Shown here: positions 1 to 9,159 of the stretch, one piece after another
How the letters are laid out: every line of letters starts with the position of its first letter
Position numbering within the stretch: the stretch's first letter is position 1
DNA from: Flavobacteriaceae bacterium UBA6268
GTDB lineage: Bacteria > Bacteroidota > Bacteroidia > Flavobacteriales > Flavobacteriaceae
Direction of reading: 5' to 3'
Assembly: GCA_002440705.1 (NCBI GenBank)
Contig: DJVA01000099.1
Span: 1 to 42,542 of the forward strand
Length of the DNA: 42,542 nucleotides
Program-made: the position numbers and the translations under genes
Notes under the pieces: generated by a model
The model's database searches: none
Told to the model about the DNA's origin: nothing
What the model saw: only the letters and a program-made list of their open reading frames with translations

Positions 1-108
1 AATATGACTCAAATATATTACACCAATGATTGCAATTCCATACGTACTAACACGTATTTTCCAATAGTCTATCAAACAGAGCCCTTTTACAGTGTTCTGA
101 AAAATTAG
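1..108 (+). other. Left-edge segment, possible 3' end of an upstream gene
   Basis: Frame 1 is open from the first base to a TAG at 106-108, five bases before the next start codon. It would encode a 35-residue tail ending in Ser-Val-Leu-Lys-Asn. The spacing to the mutase gene is what an operon partner would show, for example a transporter of a maltose locus. The peptide is not recognisable and the stretch is more AT-rich than its neighbours, so it may simply be non-coding. I see no convincing promoter in it. Confidence 0.2.
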
Positions 109-112
109 TCGA

Positions 113-772
113 ATGCATCGTAGAGGATTTATTTTTGATTTGGACGGGGTTATTGTAGATACCGCAAAATATCACTATTTTGCTTGGAAGAAATTGGCCA
201 ATGGTTTGGGCATTGGGTTCAATGAAGAAGACAATGAACATTTGAAGGGTGTTAGCCGTGTGCGATCGCTCGAAATCATTTTGGAATGGGGCAAAGCATC
301 ACTTTCCAAGGAAAAATTTCAGGAGTTGCTGGTAGCTAAAAACGAGGATTATTTGTCCTATGTGAATCAAATGAACGAAGATGAAATTTTACCCGATGTC
401 CCCAGAGTACTTTCTTTTTTGAAGCGTAACAAACAGCCTATGGCATTGGGATCGGCAAGTAAAAATGCGACATCCATCCTCAAAAGAGTGAGGCTTTTAA
501 ACGAATTTCAAGCCATAGTGGATGGTAATAAGGTAACTAAGGCCAAACCCGACCCAGAGGTGTTCTTGATTGCAGCAGAAGCCCTGCGAATCGAGCCAAA
601 GGATTGCATTGTTTTTGAAGATTCCCTTGCTGGAATCCAAGCGGCAAATACTGCAGGCATGTTGAGCATTGGGATTGGGGATGCCGCCATTTTATCGGAA
701 GCAGATTACGTTTTTAAGGATTTTACAGAAATTTCCAACGATTTTTTGACCACAATAATTCAATCGTCATGA
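113..772 (+). CDS. pgmB: Beta-phosphoglucomutase (HAD superfamily)
   Basis: This cytoplasmic enzyme would interconvert beta-D-glucose-1-phosphate and glucose-6-phosphate. HAD motif I is FDLDGV with nucleophile Asp9 and acid/base Asp11. Motif II is the GSASKN segment near residue 114. The KAKPDPE Lys region and VFEDSLAGIQAA (motif IV acidic pair) follow. The length of 219 aa is normal for the family, with the helical cap between motifs I and II. The stop overlaps the start of the GH65 gene by 4 bp (ATGA), implying translational coupling. The partner fits: inverting GH65 phosphorylases release beta-glucose-1-phosphate, the substrate of this mutase. Function by family and context is firm. A generic sugar-phosphate phosphatase is the alternative, but the neighbour argues against it. 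Confidence 0.93.
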   Translation: MHRRGFIFDLDGVIVDTAKYHYFAWKKLANGLGIGFNEEDNEHLKGVSRVRSLEIILEWGKASLSKEKFQELLVAKNEDYLSYVNQMNEDEILPDVPRVLSFLKRNKQPMALGSASKNATSILKRVRLLNEFQAIVDGNKVTKAKPDPEVFLIAAEALRIEPKDCIVFEDSLAGIQAANTAGMLSIGIGDAAILSEADYVFKDFTEISNDFLTTIIQSS

Positions 773-3084
773 ACCAAGAATACATCCTGCCCAACGAGTG
801 GAGCATCATTGAAGAAGGTTTTGACAAAGCCTTAGTAAAATCATCCGAAAGTCTTTTTAGTATAGGGAATGGCGCTATGGGCCAGAGAGCCAATTTTGAG
901 GAACGCTATACGGGAAAAACTTTTCAGGGTAGTTACATTGGGGGTGTGTATTATCCAGACAAAACCCGTGTGGGCTGGTGGAAAAATGGCTACCCAGAAT
1001 ACTTTGCAAAAGTTATTAATGCCCCCAATTGGATTGGGATTGATGTTACAGTTGATGGGGAGCCCCTCGATTTAAATACCTGTACCCAAGTCAAAAACTT
1101 TCGTAGGGAACTGAACATGAAGGAAGGGTGGTATCGGCGTTCTTTTGAGGCCACTTTGCCCAATGGTGTTCAATTGGTAGTGGAAAGTACACGTATCCTG
1201 CACATGGATTGTGACGAGTTGGGCATCATTCATTATCAAGTGACTCCGCTTAACAAAGACGTTCAAATTAATTTTACCCCCTATTTGGATGGCGGCATCA
1301 AAAACGAAGATTCCAACTGGGATGATCAATTTTGGGATACTTTGAGTGTTTCTGACAATGACCACCAGGCTTTCATCCGGTCGCGAACCATGAAAACCGG
1401 TTTTGATGTCTGTACTTTCATGCAGTCAAAAGTGTTTCAAGGGGGCGATGAACTTCAGCTTTCGTATCAAGCAAATCGCACCGATCTTTCGGTTGGTTTA
1501 ACCTATACGTTGGATGCACGAAAAGGTGAGCCTTGCTCCCTTCAGAAATATGCTGGCTATGTGGTATCCCTTAATCATCCCTCAAGCACATTGGTGGATG
1601 CAGCAAAAGCGGTGCTTCAAAATGCGACCAGTCTAGGTTATGATGCACTAAAAGCACAACAGATTGCTACTTGGGCCTCCATTTGGGAAATGGCCGATAT
1701 TACTATCAAAGGGGATGTAAAAGCCCAGCAAGGCATCCGGTTCAATATTTTTCAACTCAACCAAACGTATTCTGGAAAAGACGCTAGGTTGAATATAGGC
1801 CCTAAAGGTTTTACAGGCGAGAAATATGGAGGCAGTACTTATTGGGACACCGAAGCCTATTGCATCCCTTTTTACATGGCCACCAAAGACCAACAAGTGG
1901 CGCGAAACCTCTTGACTTACCGTTACAATCAGTTACAAAAAGCTATAGAAAACGCCCAAAAACTTGGTTTTACGAATGGAGCAGCTTTGTATCCGATGGT
2001 AACCATGAATGGTGAAGAATGTCATAATGAATGGGAAATCACTTTTGAGGAAATCCATCGAAACGGTGCCATTGCTTTTGCAATTTACAATTACGAACGC
2101 TTTACAGGCGACACTACCTACATTCCCGAAAAGGGGTTGGAAGTACTAATCGGAATTGCACGCTTCTGGGCGCAACGGGCCACTTTTAGTGAGCAGAAAG
2201 GGCATTTTGTGATTTTGGGGGTAACTGGTCCCAATGAATACGAAAATAATGTGAATAATAATTGGTACACCAACTATACGGCCAAATGGTGTCTGGAATT
2301 TGCTGCTGAGCAAGTGGCGAAGGTGAAGACAGATCATCATGAGGATTACGTTAGGATTGAAGAAAAAACAAAGTTACTTTCAACCGAAACCCAAGACTGG
2401 AGCCACATTGCTTCCAAAATGTATTTCCCTTATTCAGAAACCCATCAAGTATTCTTGCAGCAAGACGGGTTTTTGGACAAGCAACTTATTCCAGTTTCAC
2501 AATTGGATAAATCCCAGCGACCCATCAATCAACACTGGTCCTGGGACCGCATTTTGCGTTCGCCCTACATCAAACAGGCCGATACTTTACAGGGTTTTTA
2601 TTTTTTTGAAGATCGGTTTTCGGATTTCGAATTGGAAAAACATTTTGACTTTTACGAACCCTTTACGGTTCATGAGTCTTCGCTTTCCCCTTGTGTTCAT
2701 AGCATACAGGCTGCGAAATTGGGACGTATGGACCAAGCTTACGCCTTTTACCTTCGTACCTCCCGATTGGATTTGGACGACTACAATAAGGAGGTGGAAG
2801 AAGGGTGTCACATAACCAGTATGGCTGGAACCTGGATGAGCATTGTAGAAGGTTTTGGAGGGACGCGGGTGCGCAATGGGCAATTGCATTTTGCCCCAAA
2901 AATTCCGAAGCAATGGGATGCTTATGCTTTCAAGCTAAACTTCAGGGGGCAAATACTTAAGGTTAGTATTTCTCATAACCAAGCTTCATTTATTGTCGAT
3001 GTGGGTGAACCCCTCGCTATTGTAGTAAATGGTAAAGAAGTATTGGTCGATCCCAAAAATGAAACCAAGATAACATTTAACTAG
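769..3084 (+). CDS. GH65 disaccharide phosphorylase, probably maltose phosphorylase
   Basis: A 771-aa cytoplasmic enzyme without signal peptide, with the usual length and three-part layout of GH65. The N-terminal beta-sandwich is about residues 1-270, the (alpha/alpha)6 catalytic barrel about 310-680, and a short C-terminal beta domain containing HFAPKIPKQW follows. The general acid is predicted as Glu490 in GPNEYENNVNNNWYTN, the hallmark GH65 catalytic loop. Members phosphorolyse maltose, trehalose, kojibiose or nigerose with inversion, giving beta-glucose-1-phosphate plus glucose. Substrate cannot be proven from sequence. Maltose is favoured because the gene is coupled to beta-phosphoglucomutase and followed seven bases later by a GH13 alpha-glucan hydrolase. 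A trehalose phosphorylase is the main alternative. Confidence 0.92.
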   Translation: MNQEYILPNEWSIIEEGFDKALVKSSESLFSIGNGAMGQRANFEERYTGKTFQGSYIGGVYYPDKTRVGWWKNGYPEYFAKVINAPNWIGIDVTVDGEPLDLNTCTQVKNFRRELNMKEGWYRRSFEATLPNGVQLVVESTRILHMDCDELGIIHYQVTPLNKDVQINFTPYLDGGIKNEDSNWDDQFWDTLSVSDNDHQAFIRSRTMKTGFDVCTFMQSKVFQGGDELQLSYQANRTDLSVGLTYTLDARKGEPCSLQKYAGYVVSLNHPSSTLVDAAKAVLQNATSLGYDALKAQQIATWASIWEMADITIKGDVKAQQGIRFNIFQLNQTYSGKDARLNIGPKGFTGEKYGGSTYWDTEAYCIPFYMATKDQQVARNLLTYRYNQLQKAIENAQKLGFTNGAALYPMVTMNGEECHNEWEITFEEIHRNGAIAFAIYNYERFTGDTTYIPEKGLEVLIGIARFWAQRATFSEQKGHFVILGVTGPNEYENNVNNNWYTNYTAKWCLEFAAEQVAKVKTDHHEDYVRIEEKTKLLSTETQDWSHIASKMYFPYSETHQVFLQQDGFLDKQLIPVSQLDKSQRPINQHWSWDRILRSPYIKQADTLQGFYFFEDRFSDFELEKHFDFYEPFTVHESSLSPCVHSIQAAKLGRMDQAYAFYLRTSRLDLDDYNKEVEEGCHITSMAGTWMSIVEGFGGTRVRNGQLHFAPKIPKQWDAYAFKLNFRGQILKVSISHNQASFIVDVGEPLAIVVNGKEVLVDPKNETKITFN

Positions 3085-3090
3085 TCACTT

Positions 3091-4536
3091 ATGAAAAAAA
3101 TATACTTATCCCTTATTGTGTTTGCGCTTGTGATGACTTCCTGTAAAGAAAACACCAAGGAAGAACCCCTAAATGATACGACCATGGAGAAAGTAACCTT
3201 AGCACCCATCAGTGATTCCGTTTTGGAGAGCGCAGTCATTTACGAAGCGAACGTACGCCAATTTTCCCCAGAGGGAACATTCGATGCCTTTACTGCAGAA
3301 ATACCAAAACTCAAGGAATTGGGGGTCAAAATTATTTGGTTGATGCCCATTCACCCCATTTCCATGGAGAAAAGGAAAGCCAGGGGAGATTTATTGGTTG
3401 CCGACATCGAGGATCCGGAAGAACGTAAAAAATACATGGGTAGCCCGTATGCGGTTGCCGATTATTCTGAAGTAAACCCCGATTTTGGGACCAAAGAGGA
3501 TTTTAAGGAATTGGTAGACACTGCCCATGAAAATGGCATCTATGTCATTTTGGATTGGGTACCCAATCATACCGGTTGGGATCACAAGTGGATATTTGAG
3601 CATCCAGAATATTACACCAAAAATGACAAAGGGGAAATCACAGACCCCATCCAGGATAATGGTGAACCCTGGGGTTGGACCGATGTGGCCGACCTCAACT
3701 ATGCCAATCCGGATATGCGTACTGCCATGATAAACGAAATGATGTATTGGGTTACCGATCAAAACATCGACGGATTTCGTTGCGATGTCGCACATGGAGT
3801 GCCACTCGATTTCTGGCAGGTGGCCATCCCTACCTTAAGGAAGAAGAAACCACTTTTCATGTTGGCCGAAGCCGAAATCCCAGCTTTGATGCAGGGGGAT
3901 AGCCTTTTCGACATGTCCTATGCTTGGGAAGGGCATCACATCCTCAACGAAATTGCACAGGGCAAAAAAGAGGTCAACGCATTCGATTCTTACATGATGG
4001 AACAAAAGGAAAAGCTAGAGGCCAACGACATCCTAATGAATTTTGTAACCAACCATGATGAAAATGCTTGGTCGGGGTACCTAAAAGAGCGCATGGGCGA
4101 TGCTTCCCAGGTCATGACGGCGCTTACCTATGCCATGCCTGGCATGCCATTGATTTATAGTGGTGAGGAATATGACCTCGACTATCGACTCAGTTTCTTT
4201 GGCAAAGATACCATTCCCAAAACCAAAGGAGTCATGTGGCCTTTATTGGCCCAGCTTGGTGCCATGAAAAATACGGCACCTGCATTGAACGGTGGAAAAA
4301 CAGCCGCTTCGTACCTGCGCATTAAAACTTCGGCCGATAATCGCGTGTTGGCCTTTAAACGACAAAATGGAAGCAGTGAGCTGTTGTTTGTTGCTAATCT
4401 TTCAAAAGATCCAGTAAACTTCACTTTAGAAATTCAGGGCGATTTTACCAATGCCATGAACCAGGAAAAGGTCCAGTGGTTGCCAAATCAGTCGCATGCC
4501 CTAGGCCCCTGGGAGTATCTTATATTGATGAAATGA
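3091..4536 (+). CDS. GH13 alpha-amylase family lipoprotein
   Basis: A 481-aa alpha-glucan hydrolase with a lipoprotein signal (hydrophobic residues 4-16, lipobox MTSC, lipidated Cys18) followed by KEN. Charged residues right after the Cys are common in surface-exported lipoproteins of this phylum, so a periplasmic or surface location is likely. The GH13 conserved regions are in order: DWVPNH (about 155), DGFRCDVAH with nucleophile Asp232, LAEAE with acid Glu260, and FVTNHDEN with Asp323. The protein is compact, with a small C-terminal beta domain and no starch-binding module. It is the last gene of the mutase/GH65/GH13 unit and is followed by a terminator. Its likely job is trimming maltodextrins or starch. 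Exact specificity (neopullulanase-like or alpha-amylase) is open. Confidence 0.92.
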   Translation: MKKIYLSLIVFALVMTSCKENTKEEPLNDTTMEKVTLAPISDSVLESAVIYEANVRQFSPEGTFDAFTAEIPKLKELGVKIIWLMPIHPISMEKRKARGDLLVADIEDPEERKKYMGSPYAVADYSEVNPDFGTKEDFKELVDTAHENGIYVILDWVPNHTGWDHKWIFEHPEYYTKNDKGEITDPIQDNGEPWGWTDVADLNYANPDMRTAMINEMMYWVTDQNIDGFRCDVAHGVPLDFWQVAIPTLRKKKPLFMLAEAEIPALMQGDSLFDMSYAWEGHHILNEIAQGKKEVNAFDSYMMEQKEKLEANDILMNFVTNHDENAWSGYLKERMGDASQVMTALTYAMPGMPLIYSGEEYDLDYRLSFFGKDTIPKTKGVMWPLLAQLGAMKNTAPALNGGKTAASYLRIKTSADNRVLAFKRQNGSSELLFVANLSKDPVNFTLEIQGDFTNAMNQEKVQWLPNQSHALGPWEYLILMK

Positions 4537-4543
4537 TAATTTG

Positions 4544-4566
4544 GCCCCTCATTGAGGGGCTTTTTT
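4544..4566 (+). terminator. Rho-independent terminator of the maltose operon
   Basis: The perfect 7-bp stem GCCCCTC/GAGGGGC has a 3-nt loop and runs directly into six T residues, 8 bases after the GH13 stop codon. Confidence 0.9.
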
Positions 4567-4571
4567 ATGAA

Positions 4572-4599
4572 TTGGCAAAATCGAAAACGTTATCGTTTG
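4572..4599 (+). promoter_or_regulatory. Candidate Bacteroidota-type promoter for pfkA operon
   Basis: TTG at 4572-4574 lies 16 bases before TATCGTTTG at 4591-4599. This resembles the phylum consensus TTG / TAnnTTTG, except that the inner spacer is 3 instead of 2 bases. It lies between the maltose-operon terminator and the pfkA start. Assignment is by pattern only. Confidence 0.35.
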
Positions 4600-4643
4600 T
4601 TTTTCTGTTTGTTATCTGAAATTAAACGTATAATTTTACCAAA

Positions 4644-5630
4644 ATGAACATTGAAATGAAGAGAATTGCCTTGCTTACCAGTGGCGGGGATGCCCCTGGA
4701 ATGAATGCTGCCATTCGTGCTGTAGTGCGGGCCTGTTCTTATTACCAGCTCGAATGTGTGGGAGTGTTTAGAGGCTATCAGGGACTTATCGAAGGCGATT
4801 TCAAGGAATTGGGCCCTCGATCTGTAAAAAATATCATTAACAGGGGAGGAACCATGCTCAAATCGGCACGTTCCGAGGAATTTCGGACCAAGGCCGGAAG
4901 GCAAGTTGCCTACGACCACCTGAAGGAATCCAATATCGATGCCCTTGTGGTTATAGGTGGCGACGGAACATTTACCGGAGCTAGTATTTTCAATACTGAG
5001 TTTAACTTTCCCATTGTTGGGATTCCAGGAACCATAGACAACGACATCAGTGGTACCGATTATACGATTGGCTACGACACAGCCCTCAACACCGTGGTAG
5101 AAGCCATAGACAAGATCCGCGATACGGCCAATTCCCACAACCGCCTTTTTTTGGTGGAGGTGATGGGACGCGATGCAGGTGATATTGCACTAAACGCCGG
5201 TATTGGCGCTGGGGCTGAAGAAATTTTGATCCCCGAACAGAATTTGGGTCGCGATCGTCTGATCGCCTCTTTGAAACGAAGTAAGAAATCGGGGAAATCT
5301 TCGAGTATTGTTGTCGTAGCAGAAGGAGATCAGATCGGAAAAAATATTTTTGAACTGGCCGAGTATATCAGACAACACACGGATGAGTACGAAGTTAAAG
5401 TTACCGTTTTGGGTCACATCCAAAGGGGTGGGGCACCAAGTTGCTACGATCGCGTATTGGCAAGCCGTTTGGGCGTTGGTGCCATTGATGCACTCTTGGA
5501 AGGCAAGCGCGATGTAATGATAGGCATTTCAAACAGCAAGATTGTTCATGTTCCCTTTGAAATAGCCATTAAAGGTGAAAACGAAATTGATTTGGATTTA
5601 ATAAGAGTGGCAGATATTATTTCTGTATAA
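4644..5630 (+). CDS. pfkA: ATP-dependent 6-phosphofructokinase
   Basis: Phosphorylates fructose-6-phosphate to fructose-1,6-bisphosphate in the cytoplasm. The 328-aa length fits a prokaryotic PfkA. Visible motifs are the nucleotide-binding SGGDAPGMNAAIR near the N-terminus, IGGDGTFTGA, the catalytic TIDND with the following GYDTAL, and the substrate-binding EVMGRDAGDIAL. The Gly after GGDG favours ATP over pyrophosphate as donor, by family rules. The start is ATG at 4644. An internal ATG at 4656 (MKRIALLTSGG) would give the more typical N-terminus, so the exact start is uncertain by 4 residues. First gene of an operon with gap, a sugar kinase and pgi. Confidence 0.96.
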   Translation: MNIEMKRIALLTSGGDAPGMNAAIRAVVRACSYYQLECVGVFRGYQGLIEGDFKELGPRSVKNIINRGGTMLKSARSEEFRTKAGRQVAYDHLKESNIDALVVIGGDGTFTGASIFNTEFNFPIVGIPGTIDNDISGTDYTIGYDTALNTVVEAIDKIRDTANSHNRLFLVEVMGRDAGDIALNAGIGAGAEEILIPEQNLGRDRLIASLKRSKKSGKSSSIVVVAEGDQIGKNIFELAEYIRQHTDEYEVKVTVLGHIQRGGAPSCYDRVLASRLGVGAIDALLEGKRDVMIGISNSKIVHVPFEIAIKGENEIDLDLIRVADIISV

Positions 5631-5643
5631 ACCCTAAATAACT

Positions 5644-6639
5644 ATGACAAAAATTGGAATTAACGGCTTTGGCCGTATTGGAAGGATTGCTTTCAGAATA
5701 GCAGCTCAAAATAACAATGTCGAGGTGGTAGCCATCAACGACCTGCTGGAAGTCGATCATTTGGCTTACCTATTGAAATATGATTCGGTTCATGGAAAAT
5801 ACCCTGGAACGATTGAAGTAAAAGACGGCCATTTGGTCGTTGATGGGAAAACCGTGCGTGTGACGGCCGAACGAAACCCAGAGGATTTGAAGTGGAACGA
5901 AGTAGGGGCCGAAGTGGTAATAGATTGTACCGGAATTTTCACAACCAAAGATACCGCAGGGGCACATTTGAAGGCGGGAGCGCGAAAGGTCGTTATTTCA
6001 GCTCCCTCAAAAGATGCCCCAATGTTTGTAATGGGGGTAAACCATACCGATGTAAAACCCGAAGATACCATTGTGTCAAATGCCTCATGCACCACCAATT
6101 GCCTAGCTCCCTTAGCGAAGGTAATTCACGATAATTTGGGGATTGTGGAAGGTTTGATGACCACAGTGCATGCCACTACCGCAACCCAATTAACGGTAGA
6201 CGGACCTTCGCGCAAGGATTTCCGTGGCGGTAGAAGTGCGCTTACAAACATTATTCCTGCATCCACTGGAGCTGCCGTGGCTGTTACCAAAGTGATTCCA
6301 GCCTTGAAAGGAAAGCTTACAGGAATGGCATTCCGTGTACCAACAGCAGACGTTTCGGTGGTCGACTTAACCGTCCGTACGGAAAAAGCAGCTAGCTATG
6401 AAGAGATCAAGCAATTATTCAAGGACGCTTCCAAAGGCGCTTTCAAAGGGGTAATCGATTATGTTGAAGACGATGTGGTTTCACAGGACTTCGTTAGCGA
6501 CCCTAATACCTGTAACTTTGATGCCGGTGCGGGAATTGCCCTTAACGACAATTTCTTTAAATTAGTAGCTTGGTATGACAATGAATACGGCTATTCTGCA
6601 AAATTAATCGACCTAGCCGCACACGTTGCGAGTATTTAA
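5644..6639 (+). CDS. gap: Glyceraldehyde-3-phosphate dehydrogenase, type I
   Basis: Oxidises glyceraldehyde-3-phosphate to 1,3-bisphosphoglycerate with NAD+ and phosphate. The 331-aa protein begins with the Rossmann motif INGFGRIGR. Asp in AINDL suggests NAD+ preference. The active site is SNASCTTNCLAP with the nucleophile at Cys149. The HATTATQ segment includes the catalytic His, and the C-terminal WYDNEYGYS is typical. It lies 13 bp after pfkA and 6 bp before the sugar kinase gene, so it is part of the glycolytic operon. Nothing is missing. Confidence 0.97.
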   Translation: MTKIGINGFGRIGRIAFRIAAQNNNVEVVAINDLLEVDHLAYLLKYDSVHGKYPGTIEVKDGHLVVDGKTVRVTAERNPEDLKWNEVGAEVVIDCTGIFTTKDTAGAHLKAGARKVVISAPSKDAPMFVMGVNHTDVKPEDTIVSNASCTTNCLAPLAKVIHDNLGIVEGLMTTVHATTATQLTVDGPSRKDFRGGRSALTNIIPASTGAAVAVTKVIPALKGKLTGMAFRVPTADVSVVDLTVRTEKAASYEEIKQLFKDASKGAFKGVIDYVEDDVVSQDFVSDPNTCNFDAGAGIALNDNFFKLVAWYDNEYGYSAKLIDLAAHVASI

Positions 6640-6645
6640 TAGACT

Positions 6646-7509
6646 ATGACATTAATTGCTGATGGTGGTTCCACAAAATGCGATTGGATTTTGTTGGGAT
6701 ATGATGGGGAGGTTTTAATGAAAACCCGCACCAAGGGTTTGAATCCAGCGGTGATCGCTGTGGAAGACCTTTTCAATCGCTTAAAGGAAAACGAAGATCT
6801 AGTGGCTATTTTCAATGTGGCCGAAACCGTCGATTTTTATGGTGCCGGCGCTGGAACCAAAACCCCCAATGCCATACTTACAAAGGTCCTTCAGGAAGTT
6901 TTCCCAAAGGCTGTTGTTACAGTTAACGAAGACCTCTTGGCAGCTGTTTTGGCAGCCACTACAGAGCCGGGTATCGTGTGCATATTAGGGACCGGATCCA
7001 ACAGTTGTTATTTTGACGGCGAGAAAATACATTCAAATGTTCCTTCGTTAGGCTACATTTTGATGGATGAAGCTAGTGGCAACTATTTTGGAAAACGCCT
7101 GATACGGGATTACTATTACCAAAAAATGCCCGAGCAATTGATGAAGGAATTTGAAAAGCGGTTCGACTTAGACCCCGATGTCATCAAGATGAACGTCTAC
7201 CAACGTCCCAACCCTAATACCTATTTGGCTTCCTTTGCCGAATTTATTTTTACGGCAGAAGAGGTGAACGGCTATTTTTGGCATTTGATCAGTGAGGGCA
7301 TGAAGCGTTTTATCGAGTATCGGGTGCTTTGCTACAAGGAAGCGCAGAATGTTCCGGTTCATTTTATTGGGTCGATCGCCCATTTTTCAGAAGAAATGAT
7401 TCGAAATGCCATGAAACCTTATCATTTGCAATTGGGAAAAATCATTCGGCGTCCTATTGATGGGCTCATCGATTACTACCGCGAGCACCGCCTTAAAGTA
7501 AAAAGTTGA
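6646..7509 (+). CDS. BadF/BcrA-family sugar kinase, N-acetylglucosamine-kinase-like
   Basis: A 287-aa member of the ASKHA fold, BadF/BadG/BcrA/BcrD ATPase family. The first phosphate loop is LIADGGSTKCDW at residues 2-13, the second is ILGTGSNSCYF near residue 115, and a GSIAHFS adenosine-region segment lies near 245. Relatives of this length in the phylum are usually annotated as N-acetylglucosamine kinases. Position between gap and pgi suggests phosphorylation of a hexose or GlcNAc entering glycolysis, including free glucose from the upstream phosphorylase. The substrate is not provable here. It ends in TGATG, sharing one base with the start of pgi. Confidence 0.8.
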   Translation: MTLIADGGSTKCDWILLGYDGEVLMKTRTKGLNPAVIAVEDLFNRLKENEDLVAIFNVAETVDFYGAGAGTKTPNAILTKVLQEVFPKAVVTVNEDLLAAVLAATTEPGIVCILGTGSNSCYFDGEKIHSNVPSLGYILMDEASGNYFGKRLIRDYYYQKMPEQLMKEFEKRFDLDPDVIKMNVYQRPNPNTYLASFAEFIFTAEEVNGYFWHLISEGMKRFIEYRVLCYKEAQNVPVHFIGSIAHFSEEMIRNAMKPYHLQLGKIIRRPIDGLIDYYREHRLKVKS

Positions 7510-9071
7510 TGGCTTTTCCTTCCATAAATCCTACCCAAACCAATGCCTGGAGTAACCTTTTGGCACACTTTCAAGAGGTCAAGGATTTGAAGATGCAGGA
7601 TTTTTTTGCTGAAGACCACAATAGAGTCAAGGATTTTAGCTTGGAATGGAACGACTTTTTTGTCGATCTTTCGAAGAACAGGATTACAGGCGAAACCATT
7701 TCCTTGTTGCTCGATTTAACCAAAGAAGTGCGGTTGAAGGAAGCCATTGATGCACAATTTTCGGGGGAACACATCAATCAAACCGAAAATCGCGCTGTGG
7801 GCCATACCCTACTGCGCAACTTCAACAGTTTGCCATTGGAAGTTTCGGAAACCCTTCAAAAAATGAAACAATTTTCAGAAGCCGTTATCAATGGAAACTG
7901 GAAGGGATTTACTGGGAAGCCCATTACCCATATTGTCAATATTGGAATAGGGGGGAGCGATTTGGGTCCCGACATGGTATGTGAAGCGTTACGGTATTAT
8001 AAAAATCGCTTGGAAGTACGTTTCATGAGCAATGTAGATGGCGATCATGTAATGGAAACCCTTCGCGGGCTTGATCCCGAAACGACACTTTTCATCATCG
8101 TGTCCAAAACTTTTACCACCCAAGAAACCCTAACCAATGCACAAACGGTTCGAAGCTGGTTTCTGAAAGGTGCGCCAGAAGCAGCAATTTCAAAACATTT
8201 TGTCGCCGTTTCAACCAACTTGGAGGCTATTGCCCAATTTGGAATTACCTCAGAAAACACTTTCCCCATGTGGGATTGGGTAGGAGGGCGGTTTTCGCTA
8301 TGGAGTGCCGTAGGACTCTCCATTTCCTGTGCCGTGGGCTACGATCATTTTGAAGAATTGTTACGGGGGGCACACGAAATGGACTTGCACTTTCAAGAAG
8401 CACCCTTTGAAGAGAACATTCCTGTGATGCTGGCTTTAATCTCGGTCTGGTACAACAACTTTTATGGAGCCGAAACCGAATGCATTGTCCCTTACTGCCA
8501 ATATTTAAATAAGTTGGTTGCTTACTTGCAACAAGGCATCATGGAAAGCAATGGGAAAAGTGTGGATCGCAATGGGCATCCAATCAATTACCAAACAGGG
8601 ACCATTGTTTGGGGCAGTACGGGAACCAATGCACAGCATGCTTTTTTTCAGTTGATCCACCAAGGAACCAAGCTCATCCCAACCGATTTTATTGCCTTTA
8701 GGGAGTCCCTCTATGGTGAAGTGGACCATCAGAACAAGTTACTGGCCAACTGCTTTGCGCAGACCGAGGCGTTACTTCAGGGAACCTATGGAAATACAGT
8801 TGAAAACAATTACAAGAAATTTGAAGGAAACAAGCCAACAAATACTCTGTTAATCAATAAATTGACCCCAAAATCCTTAGGCAGTCTTATTGCCCTTTAC
8901 GAACACAAACTCTTTGTGCAAGGCGTAATTTGGAACATCTTTTCCTACGATCAATGGGGCGTGGAATTGGGGAAGAAATTGGCCAAAGGAACCCTTGATG
9001 CCATAACTTCTGCAGATACCTCCAAAATCAACAATGCATCTACCCGGCAATTAATCGGGAAATTGCGATAA
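7509..9071 (+). CDS. pgi: Glucose-6-phosphate isomerase
   Basis: Interconverts glucose-6-phosphate and fructose-6-phosphate. The protein is 520 aa, within the range of the long bacterial/eukaryotic-type Pgi. Signatures are IGIGGSDLGPDMV, IVSKTFTTQETL (phosphate site), WVGGRFSLWSAVG (family signature), the catalytic Glu region MESNGKS, and GTNAQHAFFQL with the catalytic His. I chose ATG at 7509 instead of the TTG three bases upstream. This start overlaps the preceding stop (TGATG), indicating coupled translation. It links sugar-6-phosphate formed upstream to PfkA in the same operon. Confidence 0.96.
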   Translation: MAFPSINPTQTNAWSNLLAHFQEVKDLKMQDFFAEDHNRVKDFSLEWNDFFVDLSKNRITGETISLLLDLTKEVRLKEAIDAQFSGEHINQTENRAVGHTLLRNFNSLPLEVSETLQKMKQFSEAVINGNWKGFTGKPITHIVNIGIGGSDLGPDMVCEALRYYKNRLEVRFMSNVDGDHVMETLRGLDPETTLFIIVSKTFTTQETLTNAQTVRSWFLKGAPEAAISKHFVAVSTNLEAIAQFGITSENTFPMWDWVGGRFSLWSAVGLSISCAVGYDHFEELLRGAHEMDLHFQEAPFEENIPVMLALISVWYNNFYGAETECIVPYCQYLNKLVAYLQQGIMESNGKSVDRNGHPINYQTGTIVWGSTGTNAQHAFFQLIHQGTKLIPTDFIAFRESLYGEVDHQNKLLANCFAQTEALLQGTYGNTVENNYKKFEGNKPTNTLLINKLTPKSLGSLIALYEHKLFVQGVIWNIFSYDQWGVELGKKLAKGTLDAITSADTSKINNASTRQLIGKLR

Positions 9072-9092
9072 ATTTCTTTTGTTTTATTGGCA

Positions 9093-9125
9093 AAAACCTT
9101 CGTTACTCCGCTGAGGTTTTCTATT
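9093..9125 (+). terminator. Weak terminator candidate after pgi
   Basis: AAAACCT (9093-9099) can pair with AGGTTTT (9114-9120) over a 14-nt loop, followed by an interrupted T-rich stretch. The stem is AT-rich, so efficiency would be modest. It sits between pgi and the regulator operon. Confidence 0.3.
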
Positions 9126-9159
9126 TTTATAGAAGAAACAACAACTAAATTTATCTATT

